Source: an uncultured Agathobaculum sp. (GTDB taxonomy: Bacteria; Bacillota; Clostridia; Oscillospirales; Butyricicoccaceae). Taken from it: DNA of 11,448 bases. The stretch lies in contig CAKSVR010000062.1 of NCBI GenBank assembly GCA_934504345.1, positions 1-11,448 of the forward strand, given 5' to 3'. A model generated the notes under the pieces. It worked only from the letters and a program-made list of their open reading frames with translations. It searched no databases and was not told the DNA's origin. The position numbers were made by a program, and so were the translations under genes. Positions 6,720 through 11,448 of this stretch are shown piece after piece; the first letter of the stretch is position 1, and the number at the start of each line of letters is the position of its first letter.

Positions 6720-6893
6720 TCAGCAGCACTTGCGCTGGAAAGACTTGCAGTCGGTGCACTGACTCTGGGTCGGATTGGCCTCATGTGTGCCGACGGTGAT
6801 GCTGTCCAGCGCACAGTACGAGGCGGTAGGACAGTGGTTTGCACACTGCTCCACCGTGCAGTGAATGGACTTGTTGCAGCGATCGTTACTCAT
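6720..6893 (-). CDS. DUF1540 cysteine-rich small protein
   Basis: This is a 57-aa protein with nine cysteines. Its pattern (IHCTVEQCANH, YCALDSITVG, then CTDCKSFQRKC) matches the DUF1540 family: small, widespread Firmicutes proteins of unknown function with a Cys-x4-Cys-type core, thought to bind metal. The start is ATG 6893-6891 with AGGAGG nine bases upstream; an open frame extending further upstream has no ribosome site. It is transcribed alone, divergently from the methyltransferase gene, and ends facing the shared terminator at 6668-6705. A weak TTGCCG / TACTAT pair with only 15 bases between lies upstream. Two cysteines at the very C-terminus (KCC) are unusual, since many relatives end soon after the SF motif. 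Confidence 0.85.
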   Translation of the reverse strand: MSNDRCNKSIHCTVEQCANHCPTASYCALDSITVGTHEANPTQSQCTDCKSFQRKCC

Positions 6894-6961
6894 AGAGAAT
6901 GACCTCCTTTTGTGATTTCGATAGTATTGTTTCACGCGATGCGGCAAATTATACTTAGCGA

Positions 6962-6991
6962 TTGCGAAAACACTTTCTGTTGTGCTATACT
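6962..6991 (+). promoter_or_regulatory. Sigma-A promoter for the methyltransferase gene
   Basis: TTGCGA (6962-6967), an 18-base spacer and TATACT (6986-6991) place a likely transcription start near 6998, about 30 bases before the ATG. This argues against the longer open frame that begins at 6962, since its start would lie upstream of the transcript. Confidence 0.55.
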
Positions 6992-7027
6992 GAAAGAAAA
7001 ACGATTTTAACAAAGGTTGTGACATAT

Positions 7028-8230
7028 ATGCAAAAGGGAGATGCAGCAAAGCTCAAGCTGCTGCTGGCGGGTGTTTCCGCGCGGCTGACAAAGAACCGCG
7101 ATTTTTTTGTGCAGGCGGACTGCACGCTGGTTTCCGGCAAAAAGAAATTTGATGCAAAGCTGTCCCGCGCGGACGAGGACTACACCCTGCATTTTCAGGG
7201 CAGCGACCGCCGTGTGGATGCGTCGGAGTTCTGCACATTTTTTGCCGAGCAGGCTGAGAAGTACGACGAGAGCGTGCTCACCTACACCGAGCGCAGCACG
7301 GTTGTGACGTTATCCGTAACGGCACGCGGCGTACAGATGAAGCAGGCCGAGCGGGAGGCCACTGCCGAGGAAAAGGCCGCGGCGGCCAATCCGCTGCTGG
7401 ACAGCGGCCGTCAGTACCTTATCCGTGTCGATCAGGCGGCGGCGCTGCTGCGCGAGATCGGCATTCTGACGGCGGACGGCAAGCTCAAGAACGACATGAT
7501 CCGCAAGTACAATCAGATCGACCACTATGTCGAGCTCGTCGCGCCCATGTTCGAGCAGGACGACAGCGAGGAGATCGTGCTGCTCGACTGTGCCTGCGGC
7601 AAATCCTATCTCAGCTTCGTTATGAACTACTACATCCATGAGGTTCTGCACCGCCGCTGCCGTGTTATCGGCGTGGACATCAAGGAACACGTTATCGATG
7701 AGAGCCGTGCGATGGCAAAGCGCCTTGGCTACCATAATATGACGTTTATCTGCGCCGATCTGCGTACCTATCAGCCGCCTAAGAATGTTACGGCGGTCAT
7801 TTCGCTGCACGCCTGTGACATCGCGACCGACCTTGCGCTCGGCACGGCGATCCGCGCCAAGGCGAAGTACATCGCGTGCGTGCCGTGCTGCCATAAGGAG
7901 CTGCTCGACCAGTACACCATGCCGGGCCTCGAGCCGCTGACCAAATTCGGCGTGTTCAAGGCGCGCTTCAACGATGTGCTCACCGACAGTATGCGTGCGC
8001 TCAAGCTGGAGGCGGAGGGCTACAAGGTGTCCGTGGTGGAGTACATTTCGCCGCTCGATACCCCGAAAAACCTGCTCATCCGCGCAACACGCACCGGCAA
8101 GGTCAACAACCGCGCCAAGGCGGAATATGATGCCGTGCGCCGCACGCTCGGCACGACCTCGGAGCTCGATCGCCGCTGTGCAGAGATGGACAACGAATTT
8201 TTCATCACCGATGAGGACTTGATGGGCTGA
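7028..8230 (+). CDS. Class I SAM-dependent methyltransferase
   Basis: This is a 400-aa cytoplasmic protein. Residues about 125-300 form a SAM-binding Rossmann domain of the Methyltransf_32 type: motif I is LLDCACGKSYLSF (185-197), the acidic loop VIGVDIK (213-219), CADL (242-245), then ISLHACDIATDLAL (258-271) and VPCCHKEL (285-292). The S-L-H-x-C-D and V-P-C-C-H motifs are the hallmark of this branch, whose best-known relatives are RNA-linked or poorly characterised methyltransferases. Residues 1-110 form a separate, mixed alpha/beta N-terminal domain that I do not recognise and that may bind the substrate. The start is ATG 7028. A GTG nine bases upstream is possible, and the AAAGG ribosome site (7012-7016) is weak and rather far from the ATG. 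The gene stands alone between its promoter and a terminator. The substrate is unknown; RNA is a guess from family relatives. Confidence 0.85.
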   Translation: MQKGDAAKLKLLLAGVSARLTKNRDFFVQADCTLVSGKKKFDAKLSRADEDYTLHFQGSDRRVDASEFCTFFAEQAEKYDESVLTYTERSTVVTLSVTARGVQMKQAEREATAEEKAAAANPLLDSGRQYLIRVDQAAALLREIGILTADGKLKNDMIRKYNQIDHYVELVAPMFEQDDSEEIVLLDCACGKSYLSFVMNYYIHEVLHRRCRVIGVDIKEHVIDESRAMAKRLGYHNMTFICADLRTYQPPKNVTAVISLHACDIATDLALGTAIRAKAKYIACVPCCHKELLDQYTMPGLEPLTKFGVFKARFNDVLTDSMRALKLEAEGYKVSVVEYISPLDTPKNLLIRATRTGKVNNRAKAEYDAVRRTLGTTSELDRRCAEMDNEFFITDEDLMG

Positions 8231-8246
8231 TATATCAGCCGTGCAG

Positions 8247-8278
8247 GCCGCACTTCGCTTTGCGAGGTGCGGCTTTTT
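8247..8278 (+). terminator. Rho-independent terminator
   Basis: GCCGCAC (8247-8253) pairs with GTGCGGC (8267-8273), with further inner pairing (TCGC/GCGA), and is followed by five T (8274-8278). It lies 16 bases after the methyltransferase stop. Confidence 0.88.
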
Positions 8279-8402
8279 GCATCCTGCAGGCGGAAGCACC
8301 TGTATTATCTCATCCAGTACGGGTGCTATCCGTGTGTGTCTGGCTCTGGATATGTTCCTGTGCGTGTACGTTGTGAGCGGTTCGCTGAATGCCGCTTAGA
8401 TA
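8279..8402. other. Non-coding stretch before the Cys-rich gene
   Basis: I see no supportable gene. A short plus-strand frame through this region has no ribosome site and odd composition. The stretch is moderately GC-rich, with GT-rich patches, and could be part of an untranslated leader. Confidence 0.35.
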
Positions 8403-8435
8403 AAAGTCCCTCCGTGTTTGACACGGAGGGACTTT
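8403..8435. terminator. Perfect 15-bp hairpin in the leader region
   Basis: AAAGTCCCTCCGTGT (8403-8417) and its exact complement (8421-8435) enclose a three-base loop. On the minus strand the stem is followed by TTTTATC, which fits a terminator for leftward transcripts. On the plus strand the T-run is only the three bases of the stem. TTGACA (8418-8423) starts in the loop and could serve as a -35 box for the downstream gene. Confidence 0.55.
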
Positions 8436-8448
8436 GCTGTCACATAAC
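8418..8448 (+). promoter_or_regulatory. Weak candidate promoter for the Cys-rich gene
   Basis: A perfect -35 box, TTGACA (8418-8423), is followed after 19 bases by CATAAC (8443-8448), a poor -10. The spacing and the -10 are both off consensus, so another sigma factor may be used instead; I could not fit a clear sporulation-sigma promoter. Confidence 0.22.
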
Positions 8449-8470
8449 GGTTATCGCTGAATAGATTGGT

Positions 8471-8486
8471 ATTGAAGCGCTTCAAT
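8471..8486. promoter_or_regulatory. Perfect 16-bp palindrome, LacI-family-like operator
   Basis: ATTGAAGCGCTTCAAT is a perfect palindrome with a central CG, the shape of operators bound by LacI/GalR-family repressors. It does not fit the CcpA cre consensus well. It lies 21 bases before the ATG of the Cys-rich gene and just before the ribosome site, so a bound protein would block transcription. No regulator gene is in the window. Confidence 0.4.
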
Positions 8487-8507
8487 TTCTGTTTGGAGGT
8501 AATATAC

Positions 8508-9431
8508 ATGGCTGAAAAAGTTTGCTGCCCGGGTCCGATCGGCGGCAATAACGGCAATACGGGCGGTTTCCGCGAGGCGGTCTGTGTCCACACTAAGAAA
8601 GTCTACGACTCCTGCCGCAGCAAGGAGTGCCTGCGCGATATTCGCGTGTATCTGACCCGCGATGCACAGGAGCTCATCAATGCGGGCGGCATTGCTTCGG
8701 TTAAAGCAAGGTCAGCCGAGCTGCTCTGCGTATCGATCGATGTTGAGCGGATACAGTTTAACCGTGGTTTTTATTCCGTTGACATCCGCTTTTTCTATCG
8801 TATCGAGTGCGAGATCAGCTGCGTAGTCGGTCGTCCGCGCATCGTGGATGGCTTGGCGGTATTTGACAAGCGTGTTGTGCTGTTTGGCGGCGAGGGCGGC
8901 GCGCGCATCTTTTCCTCGCAGTATGTAGAGGACGGGCGCGATGTACAGCTGCGACCGGACAGCAACAAGCCGACGGCGGTCGTTGAGGTCGTTGACCCTG
9001 TCATGCTGGATGCGCGCGTAGTCGCGCCGGAAACGAGCTGCAACTGCTGCTGCTGTGCGCTGCATGAGGTGCCCCGTTCGATCTGCTCGTGCTTTGGCGG
9101 GGATGATCTGGTGCTCGGCAATGATGGCTATCAGCTGTTCGTCACTCTGGGACAGTTTTCCATTATCCGGCTGGAGCGCGATATTCAGCTGCTCATGCCC
9201 GCGTATGATGTATGCCTGCCGCGGCGCGACTGCTCGAACAGCGGTGTCGGCGGGGAGCAGGACCCGTGCGAGATCTTCTCGAACTTCGATTTCCCGATCG
9301 ATGCCTTTTTCCCGCCGCAGAGCGACAAGGCAGGCTGTCTGTTCACCGGCGCGGCCGGCGTGAACGACAACCGGAATGAGGGCGGCTGTGGCTGCGGCAG
9401 TCACAACGGCTGCGGCCGCTGCGGGAGCTGA
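8508..9431 (+). CDS. Cysteine-rich protein, possible spore-surface protein
   Basis: This is a 307-aa protein with 23 cysteines, starting at an ATG with TTGGAGGT eight bases upstream; an in-frame start 14 codons earlier has no such site. It has no signal peptide or membrane segment. The first part (VCVHTKKVYDSCRSKECLRDIRVYL, written here in pieces: VCVHTKKVYDSC, then RSKECLRDIRVYL) is followed by a beta-rich region with FNRGFYSVDIRFFYRIE. A NCCCC cluster lies near residue 180, and the C-terminus is glycine/cysteine-rich with GGCGCG and CGRCG motifs. I recall similar proteins from spore-forming Clostridia, some linked to the spore coat or exosporium, but I cannot place it in a named family with certainty. 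Cytoplasmic synthesis without a signal peptide, and a cysteine-rich tail suited to cross-linking, would fit coat assembly in the mother cell. It stands alone between the palindrome at 8471 and a terminator. Confidence 0.72.
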   Translation: MAEKVCCPGPIGGNNGNTGGFREAVCVHTKKVYDSCRSKECLRDIRVYLTRDAQELINAGGIASVKARSAELLCVSIDVERIQFNRGFYSVDIRFFYRIECEISCVVGRPRIVDGLAVFDKRVVLFGGEGGARIFSSQYVEDGRDVQLRPDSNKPTAVVEVVDPVMLDARVVAPETSCNCCCCALHEVPRSICSCFGGDDLVLGNDGYQLFVTLGQFSIIRLERDIQLLMPAYDVCLPRRDCSNSGVGGEQDPCEIFSNFDFPIDAFFPPQSDKAGCLFTGAAGVNDNRNEGGCGCGSHNGCGRCGS

Positions 9432-9461
9432 CAGAAATCTGCGAATAAAATAACGTGAAAC

Positions 9462-9504
9462 CTGCCCTCCGGCACGAAAAATTCGGTGCGGGAGGGCAGC
9501 GTTT
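9462..9504 (+). terminator. Rho-independent terminator of the Cys-rich gene
   Basis: CTGCCCTCC (9462-9470) pairs with GGAGGGCAG (9491-9499), and the inner GGCACGAA pairs with TTCGGTGC apart from one mismatch and a bulge. CGTTTT follows. It lies 31 bases after the stop codon. Confidence 0.8.
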
Positions 9505-9638
9505 TGCTCGATTGAAAATAATCTCATACTTTGGTATGATTGACAGTGCCCAGCGAGGGCGGAAATTTCTTGTTCCGGCACACGGTTCCAGAAAGGTGCA
9601 GTCAAACAGCGACCGCTTTTTTCCTTCCGGGAGGCTTT
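9505..9638. other. Unassigned stretch at the prophage-remnant border
   Basis: I can support no gene here. There is a small hairpin, TCATAC-TTTG-GTATGA (9524-9539), followed directly by TTGACA (9540-9545) without a usable -10. A frame in phase with the capsid-like sequence below is open from 9540, but its composition does not look like a real protein. The junction between chromosome and phage debris must lie in or near this stretch. Confidence 0.3.
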
Positions 9639-10223
9639 TATAACTCGAATCATCGCTATACGTTTCGCTGCTGCTACCATAAACTCTGGCGCGAATTGCA
9701 AGCAGTATAAAATGCTCGAACAGATCAACAGCAATTCGAAAAATACCGCGCTATTTTCAAAACTGGAATGCCCAGAAACCTTGATGCATTTCAGAATATG
9801 AAGTATAATGACAGTGAGAAGTGGAGCGAGTTCCAGAGCCGTAAGCAGGATACGCTGAACCGTATGGATTTTGCGGATATGGGCGATCTGCGAGGTACAC
9901 TTGGCAACAAGGAAGTCCGTCAGTGGTATAAGTACCACGATGAACATATTCCTGATTTGCTCGATACTTCCAAGTCGCTGGAAGAACAGGCACGGCAGGC
10001 TTGCGAGCTGCGAAATACGCACCGGACACAGGCGCGTGAGCTGATGAAAGATCAGAAACTGCGTAAACAGCTCGACGAAACCGACCCGAACAAGTATTTC
10101 GAGGAATTGCTTGCGGACAAAATGCAGCGCAAAAATCTGACCCGCGAGCAAGCGGTTCAAGATATTCTGAACACGGCTACTAAAACCCGTAAATCGGTCA
10201 ATAAGGCACTTGGATTGGAGTGA
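9639..10223 (+). pseudogene. Phage minor-capsid-like protein, C-terminal part, 5' decayed
   Basis: Open from ATG 9768, this gives a 151-aa product, but no ribosome site precedes that ATG. The same frame carries protein-like sequence upstream (TDQQQFEKYRAIFKTG directly before it, and HRYTFRCCYHKLWREL at about 9651-9698), interrupted by a TAA at 9708-9710. The short piece KQYKMLEQ in another frame (9700-9723) suggests compensating indels around that stop. The product has KYNDSEKW, then a charged, helical C-terminal module: RQWYKYHDEHIPDLLD, RQACELRNTHRTQARELM, and TRKSVNKALGLE at the end. I associate this with proteins of the phage head module that sit before the scaffold gene, some of which carry C-terminal effector domains. 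The gene order downstream (scaffold, major capsid) supports a head-module role. Its stop overlaps the ribosome site of the next gene. It is probably a truncated relic whose last part is still intact. Confidence 0.6.
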
Positions 10224-10228
10224 CCATT

Positions 10229-10465
10229 ATGTATCAATACACAATTTGCAATCAGCCCGACGAGAGTATTTACCGACGGCAATGCAAAGCTATCGAGGAA
10301 AAGGTTCCCGGTATTGTTGAGGCGAAAGAGCTGGCGAATATCGACGGCGGCGCTGTCATGATCTATAAAAAGGACGGAGCGACGATCAAAGTCAAAAACG
10401 ATGTTTACGTCGGCGGTGTATTCGTCGATTCGGAAATCGAACTAACACAATTTTTTAAGAACTAA
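10229..10465 (+). CDS. Small protein, 78 aa, coupled to the capsid-like gene
   Basis: I do not recognise this family. The ATG at 10229 lies eight bases after GGAG, which is the last codons of the preceding gene, so the two are translationally coupled. A GTG at 10220 overlapping the previous stop is a less likely start. The protein is acidic to neutral and appears beta-rich in its second half (GAVMIYKKDGATIKVKNDVY, then VGGVFVDSEIELTQFF). It has no signal peptide. It ends right before a terminator, making a two-gene unit with the capsid-like C-terminal part. In phage MuF-type toxin loci a small immunity gene occupies this position; a head-completion or accessory capsid protein is the plain alternative. 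Confidence 0.68.
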   Translation: MYQYTICNQPDESIYRRQCKAIEEKVPGIVEAKELANIDGGAVMIYKKDGATIKVKNDVYVGGVFVDSEIELTQFFKN

Positions 10466-10496
10466 CCACCAAGGATTCAATCCAAGGTGGTTTTTT
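10464..10496 (+). terminator. Rho-independent terminator inside the head module
   Basis: AACCACC (10464-10470) pairs with GGTGGTT (10486-10492), with an inner GGA/TCC pairing, followed by six T (10491-10496). It overlaps the stop codon of the 78-aa gene and separates it from the scaffold gene, which is unusual because head genes are normally one transcript. Confidence 0.8.
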
Positions 10497-10530
10497 CATA
10501 CCTATTTTTCGATGAAAGGAGCAAAAACCA

Positions 10531-11170
10531 ATGGAATTTCTCAAATCCCTTTTTGAAAAGGGCGCACTGACCTGGGAGCAGTTCCAGCAGGCGGTGAAGG
10601 ACGCAAAGTTTGAGGTGGTCAACGCCTCCGGCGGCGCTTACGTTCCCAAGGCCGACCTTGACACCAAGGAGCAGGAGCTGACCACGGCGAACAACACCAT
10701 CAAGGATCTGCGTGCCGCCGCCAAGGCGTGGGACGGCCGCAGCGCGGACGGAACTCGCGCAAGGAACGGCAAGGCCCCGAAGAAGCTGGAGGACGACCTC
10801 AAAGGATCTCCAGACCAGGTACGACACCGACACCGCGAACATCCGCCGCGATGCGGCGATCGACCTTGCGCTGACCCGCGCTCACGCACGCGATCCGCAG
10901 CTGACCCGCGCGGCGCTCTCGATGGACGACATCAAGATCAGCGCGGACGGCAAGATCACCGGCCTTGACGCGCAGGTCGAAAGTCTGAAAAAGGACAAGG
11001 CGTGGCTGTTCGAGGAGGACGGCGCAGGTCAGTCCGGCAAGCAGGGCGACAAGGGCGGAAACCCGAACGGCGGTCAGGGCGGCGGCTACAATCCGCAGTC
11101 CGGCGGCAACCCGAACACGGTAAACGATCTCGGTTCCGCTCTCGCAGAAGTATACAACACCAACGGCTAA
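10531..11170 (+). pseudogene. Phage scaffold protein (GP20-like), frameshifted
   Basis: This is a capsid scaffold of the phage GP20 type, a coiled-coil protein that guides assembly of the procapsid. The start is ATG 10531, with AAAGGAG nine bases upstream. Frame 1 gives MEFLKSLFEKGALTWEQFQQ, then KADLDTKEQELTTANNTIKD and on to KKLEDDLK. Near 10799-10803 the reading passes to frame 2, which continues DLQTRYDTDTANIRRDAAID, LTRAHARDPQLTRAALSMDD, LDAQVESLKKDKAWLFEEDG, a Gly/Asn-rich linker and ALAEVYNTNG. One extra A in CTCAAAGGATCT, in place of CTCAAGGATCT, explains the shift. The joined product would be about 212 residues, in the range of the family. RSADGTRARNG, just before the shift, looks like a small insertion. 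The major capsid gene follows after 19 bases. Without frame restoration only a short, non-functional product is made. Confidence 0.82.
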
Positions 11171-11189
11171 CAGAAAGAAGGAATGAAAA

Positions 11190-11372
11190 ATGCCTATCAC
11201 TCTCGCACAGGCAAAGGTCGGCATGGCAAACCATGTGGACCAGCAGGTTATTGATCAGTTCCGCCGCGGCTCCATGCTGCTCGAGGCACTGACCTTTGAC
11301 AACTCGGTATCTCCGGGCACCGGCGGCTCTACGCTGACCTATGGCTACACTCAGCTCAAGACCCAGGCGTAG
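11190..11372 (+). pseudogene. Phage major capsid protein, truncated after about 60 codons
   Basis: The N-terminus of an HK97-type major capsid protein of the kind that pairs with GP20 scaffolds. It starts MPITLAQAKVGMANHVDQQV, continues with IDQFRRGSMLLEALTFDN, and ends VSPGTGGSTLTYGYTQLKTQ followed by Ala. Ribosome site AAGGA precedes ATG 11190. Relatives run to roughly 300 residues, and the family usually continues here with a Thr-Ala-Ala-Phe-Arg-like stretch. Instead the codon after GCG (11367-11369) is a TAG formed at the junction with unrelated sequence. The truncation matches the border of an insertion-sequence-like end, so the gene was probably interrupted by transposition, with its 3' part beyond the window. 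Confidence 0.8.
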
Positions 11373-11448
11373 CTCTATCCCGAATTCTGTGTAAACTCCG
11401 CATTGGATGTAAAACGGAGTAAAATATTTACAAGGCGGCATTGTAATT
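11370..11448. mobile_element. End of an IS256-like insertion sequence (partial)
   Basis: The sequence after the capsid break begins (TA)GCTCTATCCCGAATTCTG and continues TGTAAAC, which has the form of IS256-family terminal repeats (a short 5' part followed by AATT and TGTGTAAA). The remaining 50 bases are AT-rich, contain CGGAGTAAAATATT, and hold no complete gene. The transposase and the other end are outside the window, so neither the family nor the target duplication can be confirmed. Confidence 0.5.

Noticed and set aside
6720..6893. The cysteine-rich small peptide as a SCIFF-type modified peptide precursor
   Set aside because: The spacing of cysteines and the YCAL-x-I-x-VG and CKSF motifs fit DUF1540, and there is no radical-SAM maturase next to it.
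7310..8299. Open minus-strand frame of 329 codons opposite the methyltransferase
   Set aside because: Antisense to clear SAM-binding motifs, without a ribosome site, with shadow-type composition.
8267..8464. Small plus-strand frame of 65 codons in the gap before the Cys-rich gene
   Set aside because: It starts inside the methyltransferase terminator, runs through the perfect hairpin and has no ribosome site.
8471..8486. CcpA catabolite-response (cre) site
   Set aside because: The palindrome has the central CG but mismatches the cre consensus at several fixed positions, so only a general LacI-family-like operator is suggested.
8712..10160. Open minus-strand frame of 482 codons
   Set aside because: It crosses the Cys-rich gene, its terminator and the capsid-like gene in antisense, with no start signal; it is a chance long frame.
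1..11448. CRISPR array or tRNA/rRNA genes
   Set aside because: No regularly spaced repeats and no cloverleaf or rRNA-like sequence was seen on either strand by eye.

Overview
The window looks like chromosome of a gut-type Clostridia bacterium (Firmicutes, probably Oscillospirales or a relative). The grounds are AGGAGG-type ribosome sites, TTG starts, short Rho-independent terminators, an S-layer-homology protein, a DUF1540 cysteine peptide and a cysteine-rich Clostridia-type protein, all at fairly high GC. No species can be named from the sequence alone.

Layout. (A) 1-2113 is mobile-element debris. It holds the 3' part of a large serine recombinase (frameshifted near 185), a 45-codon reading frame whose first residues look like a recombinase start, a minus-strand tyrosine integrase broken at both ends, and an orphan plus-strand frame ending at a long bidirectional terminator. 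The integrase reads normally up to the HDLRH catalytic motif and then stops matching, which suggests that the serine-recombinase element inserted into an older integrase-carrying island beside guaA. (B) 2228-8278 is intact chromosome: guaA (minus), a secreted Ig-like/SLH protein, a MATE transporter that starts with TTG and is followed by a coupled 96-aa protein, a convergent DUF1540 peptide, and a SAM-dependent methyltransferase. Hairpin terminators separate most units. A good sigma-A promoter overlaps the SLH stop codon and serves the MATE gene. (C) 8279-9504 has a leader with a perfect hairpin and a perfect 16-bp palindrome before a 307-aa cysteine-rich protein, possibly a spore-surface protein. 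(D) 9540-11369 is a decayed prophage head module in the order: C-terminal part of a minor-capsid-like protein, a coupled 78-aa protein, a terminator, a GP20-type scaffold (frameshifted), and the start of the major capsid protein. (E) 11370-11448 appears to be the end of an IS256-like insertion sequence that cuts the capsid gene after about 60 codons.

The clearest overall pattern is that the identifiable indels and truncations fall in the mobile-element genes of regions A and D, while the chromosomal genes between them are intact. The best candidate for something new is in region D. The minor-capsid-like protein has a charged C-terminal module and is followed directly by a small coupled gene and a terminator. 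This is the layout of a phage MuF-type toxin with its immunity gene, although the sequence alone does not prove it. The cysteine-rich protein with a palindromic operator in region C is the second candidate.
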